Positions 49,278 through 58,712 of a stretch of 64,000 bases of DNA are shown here, piece after piece. The stretch covers positions 434,001 through 498,000 of the forward strand of contig JACKHO010000002.1 of the NCBI GenBank assembly GCA_020638955.1, given 5' to 3'. The DNA is from Planctomycetaceae bacterium. Its GTDB lineage: Bacteria > Planctomycetota > Planctomycetia > Planctomycetales > Planctomycetaceae. Under the pieces are notes generated by a model. The model did not search any database, was not told the origin of the DNA, and worked only from the letters and a program-made list of their open reading frames with translations. The translations under genes were made by a program, and so were the position numbers. The number at the start of each line of letters is the position of its first letter. The first letter of the stretch is position 1.

Positions 49278-50237
49278 CTAGTTGGCTGAAACTGGCGCAG
49301 GACAGGTCGCTACGGCTTCGATGAGTTCGTTTTCGCGATACACGCTCGTCGTTGCCCCGGTGGCTCGGACGCAACTGGCTCCCAGGGTGGTACCGAATTG
49401 CAGGCAACGAGCGAGAGGCTCTTTCTTCAGCAGGCCGTACATGAATCCCGCTGCGAATGCGTCGCCGCCACCGGTTCCGTCAACCTGCACAACTTGCAGC
49501 GGCGGCATTTGTAACAGACGCCCTGCCTGATTAAGGAGCAGGCTGCCTCCTTCGCCCAGAGTGACGACGACATTGGCAGCACCGAGTCGGCGAAATTCAT
49601 TTGCCTGTTCAACAGGGTCGTCGAATCCGGTCAGCACTTTGGCTTCGTCCCGATTCGGAAGGAAGAAGTCTGTTTCCGGAAGCGCGTCGGGTAGCATTTC
49701 GCGAATGAGTGTCGGCTCACCAATAACCACGTCCAGCACGGTGAGGACCCCAAACTCCCTGGCCCGGCGAAACAGGTCGGCGACGTTCTTGCCGGAAAGT
49801 GCGGCATTGAGTCCGAATCCCCCCACATAAATGATTTTCGCCTGCTTCAGTACGTCGTCGGGAACTTCGAGTCCCGTCAGTTCCGCATTGGCACCGACCG
49901 CGTGGATGAACCGTCGATCTTCTCCCGCGACATTCACGACTTGAGTCGCTGCCGTTTGTGAGGTCGTCGAAACGGACAGATAGCTCCCGCCGACACCCTG
50001 CTCGGACATTGCTTTCCGTACGTATTCTCCGAGGGCGTCATTGCCAATCCGACCAACGACCTCGACGGCAACGTTCAGCTTCGTGAGATCAACTGCCACA
50101 TTGGAAGCGCATCCACCAATTGACAGTTCCAGTCGGTCGGTCGTTTCCAGGCCGCCTGCATCTGGAAATCGACGTATCGGAGCGCAGACGAGATCGGCGA
50201 CGACGAGTCCCACGCAGAGTACGTCTGGATTTTCCAT
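49278..50237 (-). CDS. PfkB/ribokinase-family sugar kinase
   Basis: A 319-residue kinase with the N-terminal GGCASNVAVDLTKL (substrate binding), VGRIGNDALGEYVRKAM, and the C-terminal catalytic motif DGTGGGDAFAAGFMYG with the general-base Asp. Order and length fit ribokinase, fructokinase or adenosine kinase-like enzymes; substrate cannot be told. It is distinct from the PfkB enzyme at 38703-39617, which belongs to the 1-phosphofructokinase side. Located on the minus strand, alone, 38 bases upstream of hpnC. Confidence 0.87.
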   Translation of the reverse strand: MENPDVLCVGLVVADLVCAPIRRFPDAGGLETTDRLELSIGGCASNVAVDLTKLNVAVEVVGRIGNDALGEYVRKAMSEQGVGGSYLSVSTTSQTAATQVVNVAGEDRRFIHAVGANAELTGLEVPDDVLKQAKIIYVGGFGLNAALSGKNVADLFRRAREFGVLTVLDVVIGEPTLIREMLPDALPETDFFLPNRDEAKVLTGFDDPVEQANEFRRLGAANVVVTLGEGGSLLLNQAGRLLQMPPLQVVQVDGTGGGDAFAAGFMYGLLKKEPLARCLQFGTTLGASCVRATGATTSVYRENELIEAVATCPAPVSAN

Positions 50238-50441
50238 GGCTGCTAATGTGTCGAGTTTCTGGGGATTGGGATGAATAGTCCATGATCGTCGTTGAGTGGT
50301 GAGAGCTTGTCAATTTCCCGCTCATTGGAGAAGACTGATGGGTGACCAATTTCTGATTGGGGCAGCATTCTGCCCAGTTGCTACGCGCCGGGGAGATCAC
50401 TCTCTATTCTTGTTGGATGCGTCTGATGCATGGCGGTAATT

Positions 50442-50467
50442 CTTCTCCCCCAACCTTGGGGGAGAAG
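50442..50467. repeat. Perfect 12-base inverted repeat (CTTCTCCCCCAA/TTGGGGGAGAAG)
   Basis: Arms of 12 bases (50442-50453 and 50456-50467) with a two-base centre, so nearly a perfect palindrome. It sits in an intergenic region and is not followed by a T-run. Similar C/G-rich palindromes recur as mobile intergenic repeats in planctomycetes and proteobacteria. Confidence 0.8.
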
Positions 50468-50543
50468 ATGGCCGATAGGCCAGATGAGGGGGCCGAGCGT
50501 TGCCCACGCGTCAATTCTATTGAATTTGTCCCCCTCACCCCGG

Positions 50544-50602
50544 CCCTCTCCCCCGCATTGGAATCTGCAATAGCAAGCAGGGTCCAACGCGGGGGAGAGG
50601 GA
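50544..50602. repeat. Large imperfect hairpin (GCCCTCTCCCCCGC... arms)
   Basis: The left arm GCCCTCTCCCCCGCATTGGA begins at 50543 to 50544 and the right arm TCCAACGCGGGGGAGAGGG runs 50583-50601; apart from one or two mismatches the arms are complementary over about 18 bases around a 20-base loop that contains its own CTGC/GCAG pairing. This is a long stable stem in a gap between genes. Confidence 0.75.
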
Positions 50603-50681
50603 GCAATTTGGGAATGACCTTTATGCTTCAGATTCAATCATTCTTATCCTCTCAATTTTGATTGAATCCCAGGAGTTTCCC

Positions 50682-51293
50682 GTGACCTCACAACAGTCCA
50701 CTGTTGAACATGTTTTGGTTGTCCCGACATTGCTGTTCCATGAGGTGGGACATTTCCAGGGGTTTACGTCGAACATTGCCCCGTACCTCGACACACTGTT
50801 CGATCCCAATTACGTGAGCTACCGTCCACGTCCTGAGGTGGAAGAAGATCCCAGCTTCAAGCAACTCATTCCCTATTGCATTTTCCGTCACAACAGCGAA
50901 GTGTTTCACTACACCCGAGGGGGCAGTCAGGGGGAGTCTCGGCTGCACAGCAAGCGGTCGGTCGGAATCGGTGGACACATTTCTGCAGAGGACCAGGAAA
51001 GCGGTACTTCGGTTTACCACGAGGCCATGTGGCGAGAAATTCGTGAGGAAGTGTTTCTGGAAACAGAGTTTAAGGAAACCTGCGTGGGCCTGATCAACGA
51101 CGACGAGACCGAAGTGGGTCGTGTACATCTTGGCGTTGTTCACATTTTTGATTTGGATATGCCCAAAGTTCGGCCCCGTGAAGAGTCGATTAAGCAGACA
51201 GGTTTTGCGCAACCGGCACAACTGGCCCACGAACGAGATCAATTCGAGACGTGGTCACAAATTTGCCTGGATTACCTGTTGTCGCAGAATTAA
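50682..51293 (+). CDS. Nudix-like phosphoesterase (COG4112-like)
   Basis: A 203-residue protein. A Nudix-like helix pattern is seen in GIGGHISAEDQ then YHEAMWREIREEVFLE, resembling the Nudix box (G-x5-E-x7-REUxEE) but with an enlarged loop. The front VLVVPTLLFHEVGHFQGF and central YCIFRHNSEVFHYTRG are consistent with the COG4112-type predicted phosphoesterases. Its substrate is unknown. I chose the GTG at 50682, which is preceded by AGGAG; a TTG at 50658 is open. Upstream lies the hairpin-rich gap. Confidence 0.7.
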   Translation: MTSQQSTVEHVLVVPTLLFHEVGHFQGFTSNIAPYLDTLFDPNYVSYRPRPEVEEDPSFKQLIPYCIFRHNSEVFHYTRGGSQGESRLHSKRSVGIGGHISAEDQESGTSVYHEAMWREIREEVFLETEFKETCVGLINDDETEVGRVHLGVVHIFDLDMPKVRPREESIKQTGFAQPAQLAHERDQFETWSQICLDYLLSQN

Positions 51294-51374
51294 CCCGATT
51301 GGTGTTTGTCGGGAATAGTTGATTCGAGATTTGGGCCCATGCCCTGTTCCGCGTGACGAAGGAGTGTCCGCATT

Positions 51375-52022
51375 ATGAAACTCACCCGTAGAGATTGGAT
51401 GACCGTTGGTGGTCTGGCCGGATTGGCTGCTGTGACGGCACCAGCCATGGCGCAAGAAGCTGTTCCAGCTGCTGCAGCCGGAAAAGTTTCGGAAGCACAG
51501 TTGGGTGAAATGTTGGCCGCCCTCGGTTTGCAGGCTGACAAGAAAGCGCAACGCTACGACTTTGCCTTTGTGGCTCCGCTCGATGATCAACAGTGGGAAC
51601 TGTCGATGTCGGCGGTCCTGAGTCAGGATCAAAGCTCGCTGTGGGTCATGGCGTGGCTGGATGAACTGCCGAAGTCCTCGGCGGACGTCCCACGTACGGC
51701 GTTGCTGCGTCTCCTCGCAGAAAACGATCAACTGGGAGGCGGCAAATTCTTTGCTTACATCCCGGCGAACCGCCGTTTTGTGCTGCAGCAGGTCGTCGCC
51801 AACGAAAACATGACTTCGGCCAAACTGCGGTACATCCTGCAGGATCTCGGTTCGAGCGTTATCGACACATACGGAATCTGGTCCGTGCAAAGCTGGAATT
51901 CCACAGGGTCTCCGCCCGTACCTGAGGGTGGAAGCGCTGCTGTTGCTCCGCCTACTCCTGAAGGTGGTGCCGCCCGGACCGTCACGAACGATCCGAATTT
52001 CGAGCAGCCCGTTCGCCGATAG
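51375..52022 (+). CDS. Tat-exported protein with a YbjN/CesT-like domain
   Basis: A 215-residue protein beginning MKLTRRDWMTVGGLAGLAAV, a twin-arginine leader (TRRDWM) with cleavage near AMAQ. Residues about 37-165 follow the chaperone-like fold of type III secretion chaperones and YbjN sensors: EMLAALGLQADKKAQRYDF, SMSAVLSQDQSSLWVMAWLDEL, RTALLRLLAENDQLGGGKFF, and a final helix KLRYILQDLGSSVIDTY. The tail is Pro/Gly/Ala-rich. A Tat-exported version suggests it folds before export. Function unknown; it stands near the Nudix-like gene. Confidence 0.7.
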   Translation: MKLTRRDWMTVGGLAGLAAVTAPAMAQEAVPAAAAGKVSEAQLGEMLAALGLQADKKAQRYDFAFVAPLDDQQWELSMSAVLSQDQSSLWVMAWLDELPKSSADVPRTALLRLLAENDQLGGGKFFAYIPANRRFVLQQVVANENMTSAKLRYILQDLGSSVIDTYGIWSVQSWNSTGSPPVPEGGSAAVAPPTPEGGAARTVTNDPNFEQPVRR

Positions 52023-52221
52023 CATTTCGCGAACTTTGCAACCGTTTCTCGACTCAGCTCTCGGCGCGTGAGTGCTGAGCCGATGGGAATGGTTCTCTTT
52101 TAACCTTGTGAATGATTCATTCCGGGGGCGATAGCCGAGACGAAGCCGTTGGCTGGATGGTGAGTGTAGAAACTCTCTTCCGGCCCTCGGCTTTGTCCGC
52201 ATTTACGGACCCGCCTTTGTT

Positions 52222-53703
52222 CTACATGGCCGATCGTTTGCCCGTGCGCTCAATGTGTTCCATGCCACAAGCTCCCGCCGTGGGCAGCATTTTTCCTGGA
52301 CTGCAGCGGTTGTCGGGATTAAAGACTTCGCGAATGCCGTTCATGACTTCAATGTCAGCTCGCGAGAACAGGTAGCGTCGCTGTTCGCCTTCGGTCTCGG
52401 AACCCGGCTCCGGTTCGCACATGAACGAGATTTTCTCTACTCCAATTCCATGTTCGCCGGTGACACTCCCACCCAGTTCGATGCACTTTGAGAGAATTGC
52501 GTCGCCTGCAGCGATCACGCGTTGTACCTGGTCCTGGTCGCGTTCGTCGAACAGCAGAATGGGATGGATGTTGCCATCACCGGCGTGAAACACATTCACA
52601 ATGCGAATGCTGTGTCGCTCACTGGTTTCCTGAATGAACTCCAGAATCGCGGGGAGTTTGGTACGCGGGACCACGCCATCCTGCGTGCAGTAGCTGGGAG
52701 CCAGTCGGCCAATCGCACCGAATGCCTGCTTGCGGCATTTCCATAGCAGTGCCCGTTCTTCTGCTGAGTTCGCCGTGCGCACTTCGCGCGCCCCTAACTG
52801 ATTGCACAATTCAATAATCCTGGCCGCTTCTTCGTCGACAGATACTTCGAGACCGTCGACTTCAATCAGGAGCACGGCACCAGCGTCGAGTGGAAATCCA
52901 AAATGGAACGCCTGTTCAAGCGCTTCCACAATTCCCTGATCCATCATTTCCAACGCGGCGGGAATAATTCCGGCACCAATGATGGCACTGATTGTTTCCG
53001 TCGCTTGTTGAACCGTTTCGAACACACCCAGCATGGTCCGATAGGCAACGGGATCGCGTGTGAGTCGCACCCACACTTTGGTGACGACGCCAAAGGTCCC
53101 TTCGCTGCCGACGAACAATCCGGTCAAATCGCATCCTGTCGACAATCCGAGTGGACCACCCAACTGAATGAGGTCACCGTTCGGCAGCACGAACTCCACT
53201 CCGAGCACATGATTGACCGTCACACCATATTTCAATGTATGCGGACCTCCGGAATTGGTGGCGACATTACCACCAATGGTACAGGCTCCTTGAGAGGAAG
53301 GATCGGGGGCGTAATGGAATCCACTCCCCTTCAGCGCCTGGGTGAGATGCACATTCACCAGTCCCGGCTGGACCACGGCATAACGGTCGCGCAAATTGAT
53401 TTCGAGAATTTCCCGCATCCGCGTCAGGCAAATCATAACACCGCCGCCACGCGGCAGTGTGCCTCCGGCGAGTGACGTACCCGCCCCACGCGGTACAAAG
53501 GGGACGTCGTGACGATTGCACGTCCGCACTATTTGCTGCACCTGTTCGGCGGTCGTCGGGAACACGACAACGTCCGGCGTCTTCTTTTCCACGACATATC
53601 CGTCGCACTCGAACACAATGAGTTCATCTTCGCTGGAAAGCAAACTGCCAGTTCCCACGATGTCACGAAGTTCGAGCAGGAATTGTTGCGACAGTGACTG
53701 CAT
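52222..53703 (-). CDS. glcD: FAD-linked glycolate oxidase subunit GlcD-like
   Basis: A 493-residue FAD-binding enzyme of the GlcD/D-lactate dehydrogenase family. The FAD domain has VPFVPRGAGTSLAGGTLPRGGG and IGGNVATNSGGPHTLKYGVTVNHVLGVE (landmark pieces AGTSLAGG and GGNVATNSGGPHTLKYG), and the C-terminal half has NVFHAGDGNIHP and SVTGEHGIG, which carry the substrate-side residues and the His of the active site. GlcD works with GlcE and GlcF; GlcE-like is 17 kb away and no GlcF was seen. I placed the start at the ATG at 53703; a TTG at 53733 is possible. Confidence 0.92.
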   Translation of the reverse strand: MQSLSQQFLLELRDIVGTGSLLSSEDELIVFECDGYVVEKKTPDVVVFPTTAEQVQQIVRTCNRHDVPFVPRGAGTSLAGGTLPRGGGVMICLTRMREILEINLRDRYAVVQPGLVNVHLTQALKGSGFHYAPDPSSQGACTIGGNVATNSGGPHTLKYGVTVNHVLGVEFVLPNGDLIQLGGPLGLSTGCDLTGLFVGSEGTFGVVTKVWVRLTRDPVAYRTMLGVFETVQQATETISAIIGAGIIPAALEMMDQGIVEALEQAFHFGFPLDAGAVLLIEVDGLEVSVDEEAARIIELCNQLGAREVRTANSAEERALLWKCRKQAFGAIGRLAPSYCTQDGVVPRTKLPAILEFIQETSERHSIRIVNVFHAGDGNIHPILLFDERDQDQVQRVIAAGDAILSKCIELGGSVTGEHGIGVEKISFMCEPEPGSETEGEQRRYLFSRADIEVMNGIREVFNPDNRCSPGKMLPTAGACGMEHIERTGKRSAM

Positions 53704-53794
53704 GTGCGGCACGCCTGGAATAAACAAGTTCAAAAAGAGTGTTCGTCATCCGCGTTGATAGCAAATCTCAGCGGCGGGGACCATCGGACACCCG

Positions 53795-54376
53795 TCACGA
53801 CTGACTTTCGTTCAGCCATTTATCGCCAGTTGCCGGGCTCATGGCGAGCATTTGGTCGATCAGCCGGTCGGGAGCGGAGTCGACCACAACAATGTCTCGA
53901 TGCTGCGGACGCAGAAACTTTTGGTCGCGGGCGTGGTCGAAGAGGGCGATGAGCGAATCGTAGAATCCCTCGACATTCAGCAGGCCGCACGGTTTCGTAT
54001 GAATACCGAGCTGATTCCAGGTCAGCACTTCGCAGAACTCTTCGAAGGTTCCAAACCCTCCCGGCATGGCAATGAACCCATCGGCCAACTGAGCCATGCG
54101 GGCTTTTCGTTCGTGCATAGACTCCACGAGGATGAGTCCCGTCAGATTGGCGTGGGCCACTTCGCGACGGGCCAGCGCATGTGGGATGACTCCCACCACT
54201 TCGCCACCGCCCGCGAGAACAGCGTCGGCGACAATTCCCATCAGGCCAATGTTGCCACCACCGTAAATGAGACGCATGTCCCGTCGAATAATTTCCTCAG
54301 CCAGACGAACGGCGGCCTGCTGAAAAACGGGGTCGCTCCCCGTACTCGAACCGCAAAACACACAGAGAGATTTCAT
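53795..54376 (-). CDS. LOG-family nucleotide phosphoribohydrolase
   Basis: A 193-residue protein of the LOG (lysine-decarboxylase-like) family, which releases bases from nucleoside 5'-monophosphates; members make cytokinins in plants and pathogens, but bacterial members act on AMP-like substrates. The signature is MPGGFGTFEEFCEVLTW, with GGGNIGLMGIVADAVL and the start LCVFCGSSTG. Start is the ATG at 54376 because the longer reading to 54487 overlaps the next gene's end. It lies 34 bases after the TadE-like stop. Confidence 0.9.
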   Translation of the reverse strand: MKSLCVFCGSSTGSDPVFQQAAVRLAEEIIRRDMRLIYGGGNIGLMGIVADAVLAGGGEVVGVIPHALARREVAHANLTGLILVESMHERKARMAQLADGFIAMPGGFGTFEEFCEVLTWNQLGIHTKPCGLLNVEGFYDSLIALFDHARDQKFLRPQHRDIVVVDSAPDRLIDQMLAMSPATGDKWLNESQS

Positions 54377-54410
54377 TTGCGGGAGGAACGAACCAAACGG
54401 TCGTCGGTAC

Positions 54411-54860
54411 TTACTCGTGACGCATGGAACACTTGCCGGTGAGTGTGGTCCCCTGCAGGAACTTCCCGGCAACATAACTGACGTCACTGTACTGTACCTG
54501 AACGACGACTTCGCACAAGTCGTTCGACTTCGTCAGAGACAGGTCGCCTGCAGGGTCAGGATTGGAAGGGGCGGGTGTGATATTAATTGCCACAGTGACC
54601 AAGTCTTCCGTGACACCCACAACCGAAGCCACATGCGACTTCACGTTCTGTTCAACATCTGCGTTGGTCGAACCATCGATAATGGCCGCGCGAGAGCCGT
54701 AGCGTGCACTGGTCGTCAGCAGGTGACCCACCATGAGGGCACGTCCGAATTCGACAATGCCGAAGACGACTGCCAGAAACAGCGGCAGAATGAGGGCAAC
54801 TTCCACGACGGCAGCCCCACGCCGTTCAGATTTTGCAGGGTGCCGGGTTGTCGAGTACAT
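54411..54860 (-). CDS. TadE-like pilus assembly protein
   Basis: A 149-residue protein with the TadE pattern: RRGAAVVEVALILPLFLAVVFGIVEFGRALM (a single helix after RRGA; landmark pieces GAAVVEVALILPLFLAV and FGIVEFGRALM), then LTTSARYGSRAAI, which is the pseudopilin-like start of TadE/TadF. TadE proteins are minor pseudopilins of tight-adherence (Flp) pili. No other tad genes are close, apart from the BON-domain protein upstream, so it may belong to a scattered system. I chose the ATG at 54860; a TTG at 54890 is open. Confidence 0.82.
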   Translation of the reverse strand: MYSTTRHPAKSERRGAAVVEVALILPLFLAVVFGIVEFGRALMVGHLLTTSARYGSRAAIIDGSTNADVEQNVKSHVASVVGVTEDLVTVAINITPAPSNPDPAGDLSLTKSNDLCEVVVQVQYSDVSYVAGKFLQGTTLTGKCSMRHE

Positions 54861-55058
54861 GGAGGGGCTCAGCGTTACAGTTCCGTTCAAATACCACCGT
54901 GTACGAAACTGTAGCCCACGCGAAATTGGGGGGCCGAGTTGTCCGTGCGAACGGCAGCGATTTATGGTCTGCTGGTAACGATTGAGCCGATGTTACCACC
55001 TGCTTGGGAACGCGTCGCGCGATTTGAGTCGGAATCGAGTGGACGTGAGCGTTGCAAA

Positions 55059-55730
55059 TCAGTTTTTCGCAGCTGGAACGATCTCGATTTGATTCTTAAT
55101 CCCCCATACGCCTGGCTCCAGGCGGACGAAAGCTTCCACGAGTTTTTTCTCGTGTTCCGTGGCAACTGTGCCTGAGAGGAATGCGGTGCCGCGTTCGTCG
55201 AGTTGAACCTGTACCCCTTCAACATTGGGAACCGGAAGTTTGACGAGTTCCGTCGTTACGCGTTGCTGTACTTGTTGCGGCGGTACAAGTGGAACTTCAA
55301 AGGCCACGCGAATTTGGGGACGGATCAAGATTTGTGTGGCATTGAAGCTCTGATTGCCCCCAGTTGAACCACGTCCGCCGAGCGATCCGTAGTTATTCTG
55401 CTGAACGGCCGAGCCACCCTGCATTGAGAACTGGCTACCAATGAATCGTCCCGCATTGTCGTTGCGGCCAATGAATCCGTTCTGGCCAACCTGGTCGCCG
55501 AGCGATCCGTCACCTGCATTGAATTGAGGCCCCTGCACCGCACCGGTATTCCCGCCCAGGCCCGCGCCACCGACATTGCTGCCACCTCCACCGCCGACAG
55601 CGGAAGCTGCAGCTGAACCACCGGTATTAGCGGCTCCCGTCTGGCCGCCGGTGTTTCCGATTGCCTGCGCGAACGTGACGCTGGTTGTAAAGGCGAACGC
55701 CAGTGCGAGAAATCCTTGGAAACGGTTCAT
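55059..55730 (-). CDS. Secreted BON-domain protein with glycine-rich region
   Basis: A 223-residue protein with a signal peptide (cleavage near TFAQ), a Gly/Asn/Ala-rich low-complexity middle (about 25-125, e.g. repeated GGxG runs) and a C-terminal BON domain (about 158-220: EGVQVQLDERGTAFLSGTV, EFVRLEPGVWGIKNQI-like EAFVRLEPGVW). BON domains bind membranes or lipid/peptidoglycan. In planctomycetes such proteins often accompany pilus secretins. It lies 198 bases upstream of the TadE-like gene on the same strand. I chose the ATG at 55730, preceded by GGGAG. Confidence 0.78.
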   Translation of the reverse strand: MNRFQGFLALAFAFTTSVTFAQAIGNTGGQTGAANTGGSAAASAVGGGGGSNVGGAGLGGNTGAVQGPQFNAGDGSLGDQVGQNGFIGRNDNAGRFIGSQFSMQGGSAVQQNNYGSLGGRGSTGGNQSFNATQILIRPQIRVAFEVPLVPPQQVQQRVTTELVKLPVPNVEGVQVQLDERGTAFLSGTVATEHEKKLVEAFVRLEPGVWGIKNQIEIVPAAKN

Positions 55731-55936
55731 GCGTGGGCTCCCGGCCATGGTGGAGGTGCGGTGGAGTCCGCACGTACCATCGACGACTCCAGTAGTTTAA
55801 CCAGTAGGGTACTCATGGAGATCGGAGAAATCGCTCCGAAAGTACAGATTTGGAAGCATGCACCGCGTGCATGGCCACAAATGAAGTCAACGGTAGGAGT
55901 TGTGCCAGTCGGATAACAAGGTGCTTTCGCCGAAAG

Positions 55937-58627
55937 TCAGTCGGCGTCCAGCCAGTTGTCGCCTGACTTAAAGTCAACGACGACAGGGACATCGAGCGGC
56001 AGAGCGTGCTCCATTTCCTCTCGGGCGAACTCAATCAGTGAATCGACCTCTTCTGATGGCGTTTCGAAGACGAGTTCGTCGTGGATTTGCAGGAGCATGC
56101 GGGAGGGGTGATTCAGTTCCATTTGACGTTTGCGGACGTTCAGCATCGCCTGCTTGATAAGGTCGGCGGCCGATCCCTGGATGACCGTGTTGACCGCCGT
56201 GCGTTCCGGCAAATTCAAATTGCCAAATCGATGCGAACGAATACCGGAAATTTCGCGGCGGCGTCCCATAATGGTTTTGGCATATCCCGTGTCGCGGCAC
56301 TCATCCAATGTCTGTTCGACGAATTCAGTGACGCCGGGATAGCGGGCGAAATAGTCATCAATGAACTCGGCAGCATCTTCGCGGCTGATTTTCAGCGCTG
56401 CCGCCAGTCCATACGACGACTGTCCATAAATGACACCGAAATTCACAGCTTTGGCGACGCGTCGCATATCCGTGGTGACGTCGCCTAATTCGACATCATA
56501 AACCTGCGCGGCGACAACCGCGTGAATGTCCTGACCTTCCCGGAACGCCTGCATGAGGGCGTCATCTTTGCAGAAGTGGGCCAGCATTCGCAATTCGATT
56601 TGTGAGTAGTCGAGGCAGACGAATTTCCAGCCGGGCTCCGACGGGATGAATGCCTTGCGAACGCGGCGTCCCTCTTCCGTGCGAATGGGAATGTTCTGCA
56701 AGTTTGGATCACTGGAACTGAGTCGCCCTGTGGCCGCTGTGGTTTGACTGAACGACGTGTGCAGTCGACCCGTGGCAGGATTGACCATGTTTGGCAGTGC
56801 ATCGAGATAAGTGCTCTTCAGCTTGGCCAGTCCCCGGTGCTCCATGATTTTTGCAGGCAAAGGATGCTGTTCGGCCAGTCGCTGCAGGACTTCTTCGTTT
56901 GTACTCGGACCCGTCTTTGTGCGCTTCAGAACTGGGAGTTTCAACTCATCAAATAGAATCTTTCCCAGTTGTTTGGGCGAGGCGATGTTGAATTCCTGTC
57001 CGGCAATATCGTGAATTTCCGCGACCAGTGCATCGAGTCGGACGCTCACATCGGCGCTTTGTCGTTTGAGTTCTTTGACGTCGACTCGAATCCCCTGCCA
57101 CTCCATGTCGGCCAGAATGTGAATGAGGGGGCGTTCCAAGTCCCAGTACAAATCCCACAGCCCTTGTTCCTTTAACCTGGGCCCAATGATTTCGGCAATT
57201 TGCCAGGTGACGTCGGCATCTTCGGTGGCGTACTCCGCCGCCTTGTCGATTTCGACATCGAACATTTGCAGTTGCTTCTTCCCTTTTCCAATGAGGTCGC
57301 TGATGGGAATCATTTCCCGGAATAAATAGCGTTTGCTCAGTTCATCCAGTCCGTGACTGATGGCACCGGCGTCGAGTAAGTAGTCACCCACCATGGTGTC
57401 GAGGCCGAGTCCGTGTAATTCAATTCCGGCACGCCGCATGACCAGCATGTCGTACTTGATGTTCTGGTTAATGACCTCAATGTTCGGATCTTCCAGAATC
57501 GGCTTAAGGGCCGCGACAACCTTGTCCGGGGCGACAACGTTCGAACCCTTCGGACCATCGACGGCAATGTAGTAACCGGTATTCGATTCCCAGCAAATCG
57601 CCCAGCCGACAATGTCGGCATGCAAGGGGTTAATGCTGCTGGTTTCGAGGTCGACGCAAAGTCGTTTGACGTCCTTGATTTGTACCATGAACGCGTCGAA
57701 CTGCGCGTCTGTCTGCACGATTTCCCACGTCCGTTTGTGCTCTCCTTTTGCTTCCGTCTTCGATTCATTGAGTGCGGTCTGCGCTTCGGAGGCGTAGCGG
57801 CGGAATCCGAAGTCGGTGAAGAGTTCATACAGCCGAGCATGATTTGGCGTGTGAACCCGAGCGGCATCCCAGTCAATTTCCAATGGCAAATCCGTTCGCA
57901 GTGTCACCAGTTCCCGACTCATGAGTGCCTGGTCGGCGAAGTTCTTCAAATTCTCCTGCAGTTTCTTTCCGGGTGCTTTGTCGGCATTCGCCAGTACCTC
58001 TTCGAGTGTTCCAAACTGCTGCAGCAGTGCCGAGGCTTTCTTAGGCCCCACGAGCGGCACGCCGGGAACGTTATCGACGCTGTCGCCGACCAGTGACTGG
58101 AAGTCGATGACTTGATCGGCACGGACGCCCCAGTCTTCGAGGAGACCCTCTTCATCGAGGAAACGTTTCTTCCGAATGCTGTAGATTTTGATTTTCGGTG
58201 TCAGCAGTTGGCGGGCGTCTTTGTCGCTGGTGACAATCCGGACTTCCATGCCGTCCGCCTCGGCTCGCTTGGCGAGCGTGGCAATGACGTCGTCCGCCTC
58301 CCAGCCAGGACAGGAGACAATAGGAATGCCGAACCCTTCAATGACATCCAGGATGAGCGGAATTTGTGGACGCAAGTCGTCCGGCATTTCCGAACGATTC
58401 GCTTTGTAGTCTTCGTAAATGACGACTCGTTCCTGCTCCTCCTTGGATTCCATCGCACAAATGATGTGCGTGGGCTGCTTCTCGTAGAGCAAGTGGTGCA
58501 AATCACCCGTGAATCCGTAGACGGCGTTGGTTGGTTGCCCACGCGTTCCGGTCATGGGTTGCCGAATGGCGTGAAAAACCTGAAACACCAGGGAAAAGGT
58601 ATCAATGAGATAAAGCGTGTCTGACAT
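55937..58627 (-). CDS. polA: DNA polymerase I
   Basis: An 896-residue repair polymerase with three domains in order: 5'-3' exonuclease (start YLIDTFSLVF, then GWEADDVIATL), a 3'-5' proofreading domain (VDLETSSINP, INQNIKYDML and YATEDADVTW, so the catalytic acidic residues are present and proofreading is likely active), and the polymerase (DYSQIELRMLAHF, KAVNFGVIYG and QIHDELVFE). Length is within the normal family range. It works in Okazaki fragment processing and repair. No neighbour suggests co-regulation. Confidence 0.97.
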   Translation of the reverse strand: MSDTLYLIDTFSLVFQVFHAIRQPMTGTRGQPTNAVYGFTGDLHHLLYEKQPTHIICAMESKEEQERVVIYEDYKANRSEMPDDLRPQIPLILDVIEGFGIPIVSCPGWEADDVIATLAKRAEADGMEVRIVTSDKDARQLLTPKIKIYSIRKKRFLDEEGLLEDWGVRADQVIDFQSLVGDSVDNVPGVPLVGPKKASALLQQFGTLEEVLANADKAPGKKLQENLKNFADQALMSRELVTLRTDLPLEIDWDAARVHTPNHARLYELFTDFGFRRYASEAQTALNESKTEAKGEHKRTWEIVQTDAQFDAFMVQIKDVKRLCVDLETSSINPLHADIVGWAICWESNTGYYIAVDGPKGSNVVAPDKVVAALKPILEDPNIEVINQNIKYDMLVMRRAGIELHGLGLDTMVGDYLLDAGAISHGLDELSKRYLFREMIPISDLIGKGKKQLQMFDVEIDKAAEYATEDADVTWQIAEIIGPRLKEQGLWDLYWDLERPLIHILADMEWQGIRVDVKELKRQSADVSVRLDALVAEIHDIAGQEFNIASPKQLGKILFDELKLPVLKRTKTGPSTNEEVLQRLAEQHPLPAKIMEHRGLAKLKSTYLDALPNMVNPATGRLHTSFSQTTAATGRLSSSDPNLQNIPIRTEEGRRVRKAFIPSEPGWKFVCLDYSQIELRMLAHFCKDDALMQAFREGQDIHAVVAAQVYDVELGDVTTDMRRVAKAVNFGVIYGQSSYGLAAALKISREDAAEFIDDYFARYPGVTEFVEQTLDECRDTGYAKTIMGRRREISGIRSHRFGNLNLPERTAVNTVIQGSAADLIKQAMLNVRKRQMELNHPSRMLLQIHDELVFETPSEEVDSLIEFAREEMEHALPLDVPVVVDFKSGDNWLDAD

Positions 58628-58712
58628 ATCGTTACTCGAAATTCGCGTGCTGCGACGCGATGGTAACGAGTGATGTCCTCAACGGCACGCGGCCCGGCGA
58701 GAATCCCGTGTG

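Larger units (their letters stand above)
50238..50681. other. Intergenic region with strong hairpins
   Basis: This 444-base gap between divergent genes holds two inverted repeats, listed separately (50442-50467 and 50544-50602), separated by 76 bases. Nothing else recognisable was found, and no CRISPR-type repetition. Confidence 0.55.
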
